This document shows positions 10,802-20,272 of a stretch of DNA of 64,000 nt, piece by piece. The position numbers and the translations under genes were made by a program. The notes below the pieces were generated by a model. That model saw only the letters and a list, made by a program, of their open reading frames with translations, was not told the DNA's origin and ran no database searches. Each line of letters opens with the position of its first letter. Position 1 is the stretch's first letter. Location: assembly GCA_022823225.1 (NCBI GenBank), contig JAJDXM010000065.1:36978-100977 (forward strand), written 5' to 3'. The DNA is from Gemmatimonadota bacterium (GTDB taxonomy: Bacteria; Gemmatimonadota; Gemmatimonadetes; Longimicrobiales; Gaopeijiaceae).

Positions 10802-12172
10802 TCACACCCCGACCCCCTCCCCCCGCAGCCACCCCTCCATCGCGTCCCGGATCCCGGCCAGCCGCTCCGCGGTCTTCGCTTCATACCTGGCCACGATGAC
10901 CGGCTGCGTGTTCGACGCGCGCACGAGCCCCCACCCGTCGCCGAAGAGGACGCGCACGCCGTCCACCGCGACCACCTCGTGGCGGGCGCTGAAGTGTGCG
11001 ACGGCGCGCTCGACCAGGTCGAACTTCTCCGCCTCCGGGACTTCGATGCGCAGTTCGGGGGTCGACACGTACGCGGGGAGCGACGCGGTTGTGGCGGAGA
11101 GAGGTTCCGGGGAGGCCGCCACCATCTCCAGCAGGCGGCAGGCGGCATACAGCGCGTCGTCGAAGCCGAGGTATTCGTCGGCGAAGCAGATGTGGCCGGA
11201 GAGCTCGCCGGCGATGAGCGCCCCCGTCTCGCGCATCTTCTCCTTGATCAGGGAGTGGCCGGTCTTCCACATGACGGGGTGGCCGCCTGCGCGCGCGAAC
11301 TCTTCGGGCAGGACCTGGGAGCACTTCACGTCGAAGACGAGCGTCTCGCCCGGGCCGCGGCGCTTCAGGAGGTCGAGGCCGAAGAGGAGGAGGAGGACGT
11401 CGCCCCGGATGATGGCGCCCCGGTCGTCCACCACGCCGATCCGGTCCGCGTCGCCGTCGAAGCCGATGCCGAGGTCCGCGCCGTGGGCGCGCACGGCGGC
11501 GATCATGTCCTGCACGTTCTCGTCCACCGTCGGGTCTGGGTGATGGTTGGGGAAGGTGCCGTCGGACTCGCAGTAGAGCGCGACCACCTCGGCGCCGACC
11601 GCTTCCAGCAGTTCGACCGCCACCACCGAGCCGGTGCCGTTGCCGCAGTCGACAACCGCCTTGACCGTGCGGGCGAGGCGGAAGCGGCCGGCGACGTCGG
11701 CCACGTAGGCGGGGAGCACGTCGCGTTCCCGCAGCGAGCCGTCGCCGCTCGCCAGGTCGCTCTCGCGGATGCGCCGGAGCAGCGCCTGGATCGCATCGCC
11801 GTGCAGCGAAGCGCCGCCCATCGTCATCTTGATGCCGTTGTACTCGGACGGATTGTGGGACCCGGTGATCTGCACCGCGCCGTCGGCCGCGTACTCGTGC
11901 TCGGCGAAGTAGGCGACCGGCGTGGGCACGGTGCCCAGCTGGATCACGCCGCACCCCGACGACCTCAGGCCCGCGGCCAGCCCCGCCCGCAGCACCGGCG
12001 ACGATGGTCGGTTGTCCTCGCCCACCGCCACCAGCGGCGAGGGCTGGCCGGTGCGCGCACGCAGTTCGGAGCCGTACGCGCGCCCCACGGCCTCCGCCAC
12101 CCCCGCATCGAGGTCCTCGCCGACGATCCCGCGGATGTCGTACTGGCGGAAGATGTGGTCGTGGAGCGGCAT
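10802..12172 (-). CDS. manB: Phosphomannomutase/phosphoglucomutase
   Basis: This 456-residue enzyme belongs to the alpha-D-phosphohexomutase family. It has the phosphoserine loop TGSHNPSEYNGIK (Ser about 105), the metal-binding loop DGDADRIG near residue 245, the sugar-binding loop GELSGHICF, and a C-terminal phosphate-binding domain ending in RASNTQPVIVARYEA. It interconverts hexose 6- and 1-phosphates for cell-envelope sugar nucleotides. It lies 49 bases downstream of nuoN on the same strand and might be read through from the nuo operon. The ATG at 12172 starts the conserved PLHDHIFRQYDIRG opening. Confidence 0.9.
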   Translation of the reverse strand: MPLHDHIFRQYDIRGIVGEDLDAGVAEAVGRAYGSELRARTGQPSPLVAVGEDNRPSSPVLRAGLAAGLRSSGCGVIQLGTVPTPVAYFAEHEYAADGAVQITGSHNPSEYNGIKMTMGGASLHGDAIQALLRRIRESDLASGDGSLRERDVLPAYVADVAGRFRLARTVKAVVDCGNGTGSVVAVELLEAVGAEVVALYCESDGTFPNHHPDPTVDENVQDMIAAVRAHGADLGIGFDGDADRIGVVDDRGAIIRGDVLLLLFGLDLLKRRGPGETLVFDVKCSQVLPEEFARAGGHPVMWKTGHSLIKEKMRETGALIAGELSGHICFADEYLGFDDALYAACRLLEMVAASPEPLSATTASLPAYVSTPELRIEVPEAEKFDLVERAVAHFSARHEVVAVDGVRVLFGDGWGLVRASNTQPVIVARYEAKTAERLAGIRDAMEGWLRGEGVGV

Positions 12173-12221
12173 CGCGCTGGCGGTTTGTTTCACGGACGGC
12201 CGCCGGTGGGCGCAGCCCCCG

Positions 12222-13733
12222 TCAGTTCCCCGCCACTGGGCCGGCCATGAAGTCCCGGAGGCCGGCCACGGAGTCCATGGCCATCTCAAGAACGGTGCCC
12301 GGGAAGATCCCGCCCAGCAGGATCAGGCCGACACTGAGGAAGAGCACGACGTGGGTGGCGAAGGGTGTGAACGCTTCGGCCGGGGTGGTCCCCGCCGTCT
12401 CTTCCGGCGCCTCCTTCATCCACATGAACCAGGCCACGCGCAGGTAGTACCAGTAGGAGACCACCGTCGTGAGAACCAGGATGACCGACAGCACCCACAG
12501 CCGCGCTTCGGCGGCGCCGAGGAGCAGGTTGTACTTGGCGATGAAGCCCGCGGTGCCCGGGAACCCTGCCAGCGACAGCAGAAACACCGTCATGATCGTG
12601 CCCATGACCGGCTTGCGCCACCCGAATCCGGCGTAGCTCTCGACGCTCAGGTTCTGCTCGGACTGGTTGCCCACGGACAGCACGATCGCGAACGCCCCGA
12701 TGTTCATCACCGTGTAGACCAGCAGGTAGAACAGGAGTGCGGCCGCGGCCGTGTCGTTGGCGGCCACCAGCGCCACCAGGAGGTAGCCCCCGTGCGCGAT
12801 CGAGGAGTAGGCCAGCATGCGCTTGACGCTGGACTGCACGAGCGCTATCACGTTGCCGGCCACCATCGTGATCGCCGCGAGCCACCACAGGACGCTCCAC
12901 CACTGGGCGTAGACGCCGTCGAGCCCCACCACGAAGACGCGCAGGAAGGCGGCAAAGGCGGCCGCCTTGACGGCCGCGGCCATGAACGCGGTGACGGGTG
13001 TGGGCGCCCCCTCGTAGACGTCCGGGGTCCACATGTGGAAGGGAACGGCGGCGACCTTGAAGGCGAATCCGATCGCGAGGAGCGCCACCCCCGGGACCAA
13101 GAGTCCCGCCGGGGCCGCACCGCCCTGAATGGCAACCGCGACCGAGTGGATGTTGACGCTGCCGGTCGCCCCGTAGATCAGCGCGATGCCGAAGAGGAGG
13201 AAGCCGCTGGCGAAGGCCCCCAGCAGGAAGTACTTGAGGCCGGCTTCGGCGCTGCGGCGGTCGCGCCGGTTGAAGCCGACCAGGGCGTAGACGGCGATCG
13301 ACATGAGCTCGAGCCCCAGGAAGATCACCATCAGGTCGCGGGCGGCGGCCATGACCATCATCCCGATCGTCGCAAAGAGGATCAGGGAGTAGTACTCGCC
13401 CGCCTGCAGCCGCTGCCGGTCCACGTAGGCAAGCGAGATGACGATCGAGAAGGCGGCGCCGATCAGGAAGACCCAGTTGGCGAAGAGGCGGAACCCGTCC
13501 ACGGCGAACATCGCGGTGGCGCCGGATTCGCTCACCCCCCAGTAGAGCCACCCGTTGGCCACGGCCGCGACCGCCAGCACGCCAAGGGCGATCCACCCCA
13601 GCTCCGCGGACTGGCCGCGCTCCCGGCCGCGCGCGACCCCCATGATCAGAACCAGCATGCCGCCGATCGAGATCACGACCTCGGGGAGGAGCGCGAGCAC
13701 GTAGTGGAAGCTGGACGTGTAGTCGAGGAGCAT
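12222..13733 (-). CDS. nuoN: NADH-quinone oxidoreductase subunit N
   Basis: This 503-residue multi-pass membrane subunit of complex I is one of the three antiporter-like proton-pumping subunits. Family features include LAYSSIAHGGYLLVALVAAN and FKVAAVPFHMWTPDVYEGAP, with conserved lysine and proline positions in broken helices. It is the last nuo gene. Its ATG overlaps the nuoM stop codon (TGATG), which indicates coupled translation. Length is normal for the family. Confidence 0.95.
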   Translation of the reverse strand: MLLDYTSSFHYVLALLPEVVISIGGMLVLIMGVARGRERGQSAELGWIALGVLAVAAVANGWLYWGVSESGATAMFAVDGFRLFANWVFLIGAAFSIVISLAYVDRQRLQAGEYYSLILFATIGMMVMAAARDLMVIFLGLELMSIAVYALVGFNRRDRRSAEAGLKYFLLGAFASGFLLFGIALIYGATGSVNIHSVAVAIQGGAAPAGLLVPGVALLAIGFAFKVAAVPFHMWTPDVYEGAPTPVTAFMAAAVKAAAFAAFLRVFVVGLDGVYAQWWSVLWWLAAITMVAGNVIALVQSSVKRMLAYSSIAHGGYLLVALVAANDTAAAALLFYLLVYTVMNIGAFAIVLSVGNQSEQNLSVESYAGFGWRKPVMGTIMTVFLLSLAGFPGTAGFIAKYNLLLGAAEARLWVLSVILVLTTVVSYWYYLRVAWFMWMKEAPEETAGTTPAEAFTPFATHVVLFLSVGLILLGGIFPGTVLEMAMDSVAGLRDFMAGPVAGN

Positions 13734-15391
13734 CAGTCCTCTCCGCCGGGGGTGGGGACCGCGGTTCGGGCCGGGGCCGGGGCCGCGTTCGGACCGACCA
13801 CTGGGTCGAAGTCGGCCGGTGGGAGCGCGAGGACGGATGCGTCGGCAAGCTCGGCGTCCTCGACTGCACTTTCAGCCGCCGCGGCCATCGCCCCGTCTTC
13901 CACCCGCTCCAGCACCACCTGCACGCTGGGTTCCATGCGCCGCAGAATCGGTCCGGGCTGCACGCCGATCCAGATCATCAGCGCCACGAGCGGGCCGAGA
14001 ACCCATATTTCGCGCCGCGACAGGTCGGCAAAGCTGCGGTTTTCCTCCTTGTCCAGCTCGTTGAACAGGACGCGCTGCACCATCGGGAGCATGTAGTACG
14101 CCGCGAAGATGACGCCGGTGGCGGCGATGATCGCGACGACGGCGTGCGTCTCGAAGGTGCCGATCAGCGCAAGGAACTCGCCGACGAACCCGCTGGTGCC
14201 CGGGAGGCCGATCGACGCGAGCGCGGTGATCACGAAAGTGGTGGCAAAGAGCGGCGCGACCCGCCCGATCCCGCCGAAGTCGTCGATGAGGCGGGTGCGG
14301 CGGCGCTCGTACATCATGCCCAGCAGGAGGAAGAGCGCGCCGGTGGATACGCCGTGGCTGATCATCACGACGAGCCCGCCCTGCAGCCCGTTCACTGTCA
14401 GCGCAAAGATCCCGATCACCACGAACCCCATGTGCGCGACCGAGGTGTAGGCGACAAGCTTCTTGGCGTCGGGCTGGACCGCCGCGACCCACGCCGCGTA
14501 GATGATCCCCGCCACGCCGACGACGAGCATCACCGTGACGACCGCCGGGTGCTGCGACGCGCCCGGAAAGAGGGGCAGCAGGAACCTGAGGAAGCCGTAG
14601 GTGCCCATCTTGAGCAGCAGCGAGGCCAGGATCACCGAGCCGGGGGTGGGCGCCTCCACATGCGCGTCCGGCAGCCAGGTGTGCAGGGGGAAGATCGGCA
14701 CCTTGATCCCGAAGGCCAGCGCGAAGGCCGCGAACAGCCAGAGCTGCTCGCGCATCGTCAGGCTGGTGTTCAGGAAGGCCTCGTAGCTGAAGGAGCCGGC
14801 TCCCGAGCTGAAGTACATGTAGAGGATCGCAACCAGCATCAGCAGGGACCCGACCGCCGTGTAGAGGAAGAACTTGACGGCGGCGTAGATTCTCCGCTCT
14901 CCCCCCCAGATCCCCACGATGAAGTACATCGGTACGAGCGTGAGTTCGAAGAAGACGTAGAAGAGGAAGATGTCCGTGGCCAGGAACACCCCCGTCACCC
15001 CCGTCTGCAGCAGGAGCATCAGCGCGTAGAATGCCTTGCGCCGCCTCTTGATGTAGTTGAAGGATCCGAGGATGGCGATCGGGGTCGTCAGGGTCGTGAG
15101 CATGACCATGAAGACGGATATGCCGTCGATTCCCAGCGAATAGTTCACCCCCCAGGCCTCGATCCATGGAACGGAGGACTCGAAGGCGAAGCCGCCGTTT
15201 CCGGGATCGAACGCCCACCACAGTCCCAGGCTGAAGAGGAAGACCAGCCCGGACCACCGGAACGCAATCACCTTGCTCCGCTGGGCGGAAGTCGCCAGCA
15301 CGTGAACCAGCCCCACCACCGGCAGCCAGACCAGGGCGTGGAGGATCCAGTCCTCGTAGATGGCCCCAAGCGCAGCGAAGAAGTCGGTCAT
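13733..15391 (-). CDS. nuoM: NADH-quinone oxidoreductase subunit M
   Basis: This 552-residue antiporter-like membrane subunit of complex I has the characteristic GIDGISVFMVMLTTL early, FAIKVPIFPLHTWLPDAH-type motif (here FGIKVPIFPLHTWLPDAHVE), and VAYTSVAHMGFVVIGIF. After the last helix a hydrophilic tail of about 65 residues, rich in Ala, Pro and acidic residues (ending VPTPGGED), extends beyond the usual length of about 500. It follows nuoL by four bases and overlaps nuoN by one base. Confidence 0.95.
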   Translation of the reverse strand: MTDFFAALGAIYEDWILHALVWLPVVGLVHVLATSAQRSKVIAFRWSGLVFLFSLGLWWAFDPGNGGFAFESSVPWIEAWGVNYSLGIDGISVFMVMLTTLTTPIAILGSFNYIKRRRKAFYALMLLLQTGVTGVFLATDIFLFYVFFELTLVPMYFIVGIWGGERRIYAAVKFFLYTAVGSLLMLVAILYMYFSSGAGSFSYEAFLNTSLTMREQLWLFAAFALAFGIKVPIFPLHTWLPDAHVEAPTPGSVILASLLLKMGTYGFLRFLLPLFPGASQHPAVVTVMLVVGVAGIIYAAWVAAVQPDAKKLVAYTSVAHMGFVVIGIFALTVNGLQGGLVVMISHGVSTGALFLLLGMMYERRRTRLIDDFGGIGRVAPLFATTFVITALASIGLPGTSGFVGEFLALIGTFETHAVVAIIAATGVIFAAYYMLPMVQRVLFNELDKEENRSFADLSRREIWVLGPLVALMIWIGVQPGPILRRMEPSVQVVLERVEDGAMAAAAESAVEDAELADASVLALPPADFDPVVGPNAAPAPARTAVPTPGGED

Positions 15392-15395
15392 GGCG

Positions 15396-17564
15396 TCATT
15401 GCAGGAAGACCGCGGCCCCGAGGATCACCAGCACCCCCAGGGTCAGCACGAAGGCGTAGGTGGTCGCCTGGCCGGTCTGGAAGAGGCTGGCGATCCAGCC
15501 GGCAAGACGGGTGAAGTTGCCCACGAAGTTGACGAATCCGTCGATCAGGACGTTGTCGACGACCTTCCAGCACCACCGCGAGGCGGCCAGGACGGGACGG
15601 ACGACGGTGCGGTCGAAGATCTCGTCGAAGTACCACTTGTTGTGAAGGATTCCGGCCAGGCCCGCAGGGGGAGCACCCGCCTGTGCGGCCGGGACGTACC
15701 TGCGCACGGGCAGGAGCCTGCACGCGGCCGCGACGACCACCGCCGCCGCCCCCGTCGAGATCAGGGCCCAGGTCACCTCGCCTCCGCCGGTCAGCGGGGC
15801 GCTGTAGGACGGATCCCCCATCGCGGCCACCTGGACCGAGGCCGCGCTCTCCGTGACCGGCTCCAGCCAGTGGTGAAGCCACTCGCTCATCGGTAGCGCG
15901 CCAAAGAGCCCCACGACCGAATCGCTCAGCGCCTCGGGGACGTTGACCCACCCCCCGAAGACCGACAGCACCGCCAGCACGATCAGCGGCACCGTCATCA
16001 CGCGCGGCGCCTCGTGCAGGTGGGACCGCGCGTCCTCCCCGGTGCGGTTGGCGCCGTGGAAGGTCATCACCATCAGGCGCGTCATGTAGAAGGCGGTGAG
16101 CAAGGCCGTGGCGAGCGCGACCAGCCAGTAGGCCGTGTAGAGCGCGCCATGCGGATTCGACTCCGCGCCGGCCCACGCCGCCGTGTACCAGATGATCTCG
16201 TCCTTGGAGAAGAACCCGGCGAAGGGCCAGATCCCCGCAATCGCGAGGGTGGCGATCCACATCATCACCCACGTCACGCGCATGCGGGTGCGGAGCCCTC
16301 CCATGTTCCGCATGTCCTGCGCGTCCTCGTGGCTGCCGGCCTTGTGCAGCGCGTGGTGCATCGAGTGGATGACCGCGCCCGCGCCCAGGAAGAGCAGCGC
16401 CTTGAAGAAGGCGTGGGTCATGAGGTGAAAGATGGCGGCCGTAAAGGCTCCCACGCCCGCGCCCAGGAACATGAAGCCGAGCTGCGAGACGGTCGAGTAG
16501 GCGAGCACCTTCTTGATGTCGTACTGTTTGAGCGCGATCGTCGCGGCGATGAACGCGGTCAGCACCCCGATCCCGGCCACGACCGCCTGGCTGGTGGGCG
16601 CCAGCGCGAAGAGCACCGAGGACCGCGCCACCATGTAGACGCCCGCTGTAACCATCGTCGCCGCGTGGATGAGCGCGGAGACGGGGGTGGGGCCCGCCAT
16701 GGCGTCCGGGAGCCAGACGTGCAGCGGCACCTGCGCGCTCTTGCCCGCCGCGCCCAGCATCAGCAGCAGGGTGATGGCGGTGACGATCGTGCCGCCCGCG
16801 GCGAGCTGCCCCTCCGCCTCGCCGAAGATCCCGCCGAACTCCAGCGTCCCGAAGGCCTGGTACAGGAGGAACATCGCCAGCAGGAACCCGAAGTCCCCGA
16901 TCCGGTTGACGATGAACGCCTTCTTCCCGGCGTCCGACTTTTCGCGGTCGCTGAACCAGTACCCGATCAGGAGGTAGCTGCAGAGGCCCACGCCCTCCCA
17001 CCCCACGAACATCATCCCGTAGCCCGCGCCCATCACCAGCACGAGCATGAAGAAGACGAAGAGGTTGAGGTACGCGAAGTAGCGGGGGTAGCCCACGTCG
17101 TCGCGCATGTAGCCGACGCTGAAGACATGGATCAGGAAGCCGACCCCGGTCACCACCAGCATCATGATCATCGAGAGCTGGTCGAGCTGAATCGCGGCCT
17201 GCACCTCCAGCGTTTCGGTGACGATCCAGCCCCAGTAGGGGACAACGACCGCCTCGTGCAGATCCGCCCGCCACATGCCCGCGAAGTTCCACAGCGTCAG
17301 CATGAAGGCGAGGCCCATCACCCCGGGGCCGATCCAGGTGGGCCAGGTGTGCGTGTACGGGCGCGCGCTTCCGGCGAAGGGGTCCCACTCGCCACCGCCC
17401 CGCACCGCCACGGAGGAGTGCGCGGCTGCACGCAGCGCCAGGACGCCGTTCACGATGAAGCCGAGCAGCGGCAACAGGATGATCCACCCTGGCAGGAAGG
17501 GCTCCCAGAGGGCGGCTTCCTGGGGGAGCACCCCGGCCGCGTGTGCGATCGTGGCGGACGTCAT
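15396..17564 (-). CDS. nuoL: NADH-quinone oxidoreductase subunit L
   Basis: This 722-residue proton-pumping subunit is the largest of the complex I antiporter-like proteins and includes the lateral helix region at the C-terminus. Motifs include LDQLSMIMMLVVTGVGFLIH, SAQVPLHVWLPDAMAGPTPV and YSTVSQLGFMFLGAGVGAF. A histidine-rich stretch (HSMHHALHKAGSHEDAQDM), usual in NuoL, is present. It lies four bases downstream of nuoK. Confidence 0.95.
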   Translation of the reverse strand: MTSATIAHAAGVLPQEAALWEPFLPGWIILLPLLGFIVNGVLALRAAAHSSVAVRGGGEWDPFAGSARPYTHTWPTWIGPGVMGLAFMLTLWNFAGMWRADLHEAVVVPYWGWIVTETLEVQAAIQLDQLSMIMMLVVTGVGFLIHVFSVGYMRDDVGYPRYFAYLNLFVFFMLVLVMGAGYGMMFVGWEGVGLCSYLLIGYWFSDREKSDAGKKAFIVNRIGDFGFLLAMFLLYQAFGTLEFGGIFGEAEGQLAAGGTIVTAITLLLMLGAAGKSAQVPLHVWLPDAMAGPTPVSALIHAATMVTAGVYMVARSSVLFALAPTSQAVVAGIGVLTAFIAATIALKQYDIKKVLAYSTVSQLGFMFLGAGVGAFTAAIFHLMTHAFFKALLFLGAGAVIHSMHHALHKAGSHEDAQDMRNMGGLRTRMRVTWVMMWIATLAIAGIWPFAGFFSKDEIIWYTAAWAGAESNPHGALYTAYWLVALATALLTAFYMTRLMVMTFHGANRTGEDARSHLHEAPRVMTVPLIVLAVLSVFGGWVNVPEALSDSVVGLFGALPMSEWLHHWLEPVTESAASVQVAAMGDPSYSAPLTGGGEVTWALISTGAAAVVVAAACRLLPVRRYVPAAQAGAPPAGLAGILHNKWYFDEIFDRTVVRPVLAASRWCWKVVDNVLIDGFVNFVGNFTRLAGWIASLFQTGQATTYAFVLTLGVLVILGAAVFLQ

Positions 17565-17568
17565 CAGG

Positions 17569-17862
17569 TCACCATTTCAGCAGGTTGAACCTGTCCACGT
17601 TCACCGTCTCGTAGTGCCGGAAGATCGAGATGATGATCGCGAGACCGACGGCGGCCTCGGCAGCGGCCACCGTCATCACGAAGAAGACGTACAGCTGCCC
17701 CTCGATGCCGGTGTACCGCGAAAGCGCCACGAAGGCCAGGTTGACCGCGTTGAGCTGCAGTTCGATGCAGAGGAAGATGACGATCGCGTTCTTGCGCACG
17801 ATCACGCCGAGCGTGCCGATCACGAAGAGCGCCGCGCTCAGCAGGAGGGCATGGGTCAGCAT
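17569..17862 (-). CDS. nuoK: NADH-quinone oxidoreductase subunit K
   Basis: This 97-residue, three-helix membrane subunit has the conserved acidic residues in [20 protein letters not shown] that form part of the proton path. The C-terminal motif [20 protein letters not shown] is typical. Size matches NuoK. It lies between nuoJ and nuoL in the standard order. Confidence 0.95.
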   Translation of the reverse strand: MLTHALLLSAALFVIGTLGVIVRKNAIVIFLCIELQLNAVNLAFVALSRYTGIEGQLYVFFVMTVAAAEAAVGLAIIISIFRHYETVNVDRFNLLKW

Positions 17863-17877
17863 CGGATCTCCCGGGGC

Positions 17878-18405
17878 TCAGGTGCGCGGTTTGGCCAGCA
17901 CGACGGCCGCGACGATGGCGACCAGCAGGAGCAGTCCCATCAGTTCGAAGGCGACGACGTAGTCGGTGAAGAGCGGCTCGGCGATTACGCCCGCCACTCC
18001 CTGCTCGCGGGCAGCGGCGTCGAGCGCGGCGGCCACCTCCGCGCCATCCTCGCGGAACCCGGTGTCTCCCACGTCCATGAAGCCCTGCGCCAGCACGCCC
18101 GCGGTCAGCCCCGCCACCACGAAGGCGAGCAGCGACCAGAGGCCGTACCTGAGATCCGCGCGGTAGTCGTGGCCGAGGTTCAGCAGCATGATGACGAAGA
18201 GGAAGAGCACCATGATCGCGCCGGCGTAGACCAGCACCTGGATCGCGGCCAGGAAGTGCGCTTCGAAGAGCACGTAGATCCCGGCGACGCTCGCCAGGGT
18301 GGCCACCATGAAGAGCAGGCTCGCCACCGGACTCTTGCTGATCACGACGCCGAAGGCGCCCCCCAGGGCGACGACGGCGAACAGGACGAAGAGGACTTCG
18401 GTCAT
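17878..18405 (-). CDS. nuoJ: NADH-quinone oxidoreductase subunit J
   Basis: This 175-residue five-helix membrane subunit has the usual VLVYAGAIMVLFLFVIMLLN segment. A hydrophilic loop of about 40 residues (acidic, GDTGFREDGAEVAAALDAAA) precedes the last helix. Its ATG overlaps the nuoI stop codon in ATGA. Position and topology fit NuoJ. Confidence 0.92.
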   Translation of the reverse strand: MTEVLFVLFAVVALGGAFGVVISKSPVASLLFMVATLASVAGIYVLFEAHFLAAIQVLVYAGAIMVLFLFVIMLLNLGHDYRADLRYGLWSLLAFVVAGLTAGVLAQGFMDVGDTGFREDGAEVAAALDAAAREQGVAGVIAEPLFTDYVVAFELMGLLLLVAIVAAVVLAKPRT

Positions 18406-18902
18406 TCGGAGCGCGGGTCGGAGGGATCCCAGAGAAGGGTGGTCGGGTGGTCCTGCTCCATCAGGCGGTCAAGGTCGTAGACGAAGCGGTCGCGGGTGTA
18501 CTCGGCGTTCTCGAAGTGCTGGCCGACGTGGATCGCCTCCACCGGGCAGACTTCCTGGCACATGCCGCAGAAGATGCAGCGGAACTCGTCGATCTCGTAG
18601 ACGATCGGGTAGCGGTTGCCCTGGTCGTCCTCGCCGCCCACAAGCCGGATGCAGTTGGCCGGGCAGACGGTGGGACACAGACCGCAGGCCACGCACTTGG
18701 GGCGGCCGTCCGCGTGCACCTCCATCCGGTGCGTGCCCCGCCAGCGGGGGTGGAGATCCGGCTGGTCCTCCGGGTATTCCAGCGTCACCTTCTTCAGCCG
18801 CACCAGGTGCTTGAAGGTGAGGCTCATCCCCTTGAGGGTGGCGCGCATGTACGAGGTGCGGCCCGCCTCCGGACGCCGCATCACCTTGACCGAAATCGCC
18901 AT
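18402..18902 (-). CDS. nuoI: NADH-quinone oxidoreductase subunit I (two [4Fe-4S] clusters)
   Basis: This 166-residue ferredoxin-like peripheral subunit has two complete cluster motifs, CVACGLCPTVCP near residue 71 and CIFCGMCQEVCP near residue 109, ligating N6a and N6b. The clusters pass electrons from NuoG toward NuoB. The ATG at 18902 has a strong purine-rich ribosome site (GAGGAAAGG). The last codons overlap the nuoJ start. Confidence 0.95.
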   Translation of the reverse strand: MAISVKVMRRPEAGRTSYMRATLKGMSLTFKHLVRLKKVTLEYPEDQPDLHPRWRGTHRMEVHADGRPKCVACGLCPTVCPANCIRLVGGEDDQGNRYPIVYEIDEFRCIFCGMCQEVCPVEAIHVGQHFENAEYTRDRFVYDLDRLMEQDHPTTLLWDPSDPRSE

Positions 18903-18919
18903 TTCCTTTCCTCTCTTCT

Positions 18920-20272
18920 TCAGCCGGGGGTCACGCCGAAAGTCGATCGGGCGGCACCCGGGGCCCCCGTCGAAGCGCCGGCCGCGCCGGAACTGGCCGG
19001 ACCGGAGCCGGCCCCCGACCGGGCCCGCGCGACGCTCCCCTCCCCGTGGGCCCCGCCAATGACGCGGTCCCGATCCACGAAGAAGAGGAATACGACCGTG
19101 GTCAGGCCGCTCACCGCCGTGAGCGCGAGCCCGTAGAACAGGCCGAAGGGCACGCCAAGCTGGTCGAGCACCAGCATCGTCCCCGCAATCAGAACGATGT
19201 ACCCCAGAGCCGCCGGCAGCAGCACCTTCCACCCCAGGTGCATGACCTGGTCGTAGCGGAAGCGCGGCAGCGTCCAGCGGATCCAGATGTAGACCAGCAC
19301 GAAGAATGCCGTCTTGGCGCAGAACGCACCGAGGGTCAGCAGCGTGATCAGCGCGCTCGGCGTCGCCGGGATCGGTGCCCCGGCTTCGTCGAATCCACGG
19401 ATCAGCGCGCCCTCGTGCCAGAACATGTCGTCGCCCTTCCAGACGGGGATGTCCCAGCCGCCGAAGAAGAGTGTCGCCATCAGCGCCGAAGCCGTGAGTA
19501 CATGCGCGTACTCCGCGATGAAGAACATCGAGAACTTCATCGCCGAATACTCCGTGTGGTATCCCGTGATCAGCTCCGATTCCGCCTCCGGCATGTCGAA
19601 TGGGAGCCGGTTGGTTTCGGCAAGCGCGGAGATCACGAAAAAGATGAACGCCAGCGAGAGCGGAAAGACGAACCAGAGCCCCAGCTGCTGCTGCTTCCAA
19701 ACCATCTCGGTGAGCGTCACGTTCCCGGCAAGCAGGAGCACCGCGATCACGCTGAGGCCGAGTGCAACCTCGTAGGAGATCATCTGCGCCGACGCCCGCA
19801 GGCCGCCCAGGAAGGCGTACTTGTTGTTCGACGCCCAGCCGGAAAGCACGATTCCGTAGACCGCCAGCGAGGACAGCGCCAGCACGTACAGGATGCCGAT
19901 CGGGACATCCGCGACCACCATGTCGACCGTCCCCACCGGCGTCGGGAGCGGAGCCGCGAAGGGGATCACCGCGAAGGTGACCACCGCCGGCATGATCGCG
20001 AGCATCGGTCCGAGCACGAAATAGAGCTTCGCGCTCGTGCCCGGCATCGTCTCTTCCTTGATCAGGTTCTTGAGCCCGTCGGCAATGGGTTGAAGCAGCC
20101 CGAAGGGTCCGACGCGGTTCGGCCCCAGACGATCCTGGATGAACGCCGACACCCTGCGTTCGGCAAGCGTCATGTACGCCACCGCGCCCATGACCACGGT
20201 GAAGACGGCCAGCACCTTCACGCCGCCGGCCACCCAGAACCAGAAGGTCGAGAGCTGGTTCATTTCATGCAT
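18920..20272 (-). CDS. nuoH: NADH-quinone oxidoreductase subunit H
   Basis: This 450-residue eight-helix subunit contributes to the quinone-binding site. Conserved segments include LAERRVSAFIQDRLGPNRVG, LADGLK-type IADGLKNLIKEE, and AETNRLPFDMPEAESELITG. The usual length is 325-430; here a low-complexity Ala/Gly/Ser tail of about 50 residues (GSVARARSGAGSGPASSGAA) follows the last helix. The start at 20272 overlaps the end of nuoG by eight bases; an in-frame ATG at 20263 is possible. Confidence 0.95.
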   Translation of the reverse strand: MHEMNQLSTFWFWVAGGVKVLAVFTVVMGAVAYMTLAERRVSAFIQDRLGPNRVGPFGLLQPIADGLKNLIKEETMPGTSAKLYFVLGPMLAIMPAVVTFAVIPFAAPLPTPVGTVDMVVADVPIGILYVLALSSLAVYGIVLSGWASNNKYAFLGGLRASAQMISYEVALGLSVIAVLLLAGNVTLTEMVWKQQQLGLWFVFPLSLAFIFFVISALAETNRLPFDMPEAESELITGYHTEYSAMKFSMFFIAEYAHVLTASALMATLFFGGWDIPVWKGDDMFWHEGALIRGFDEAGAPIPATPSALITLLTLGAFCAKTAFFVLVYIWIRWTLPRFRYDQVMHLGWKVLLPAALGYIVLIAGTMLVLDQLGVPFGLFYGLALTAVSGLTTVVFLFFVDRDRVIGGAHGEGSVARARSGAGSGPASSGAAGASTGAPGAARSTFGVTPG

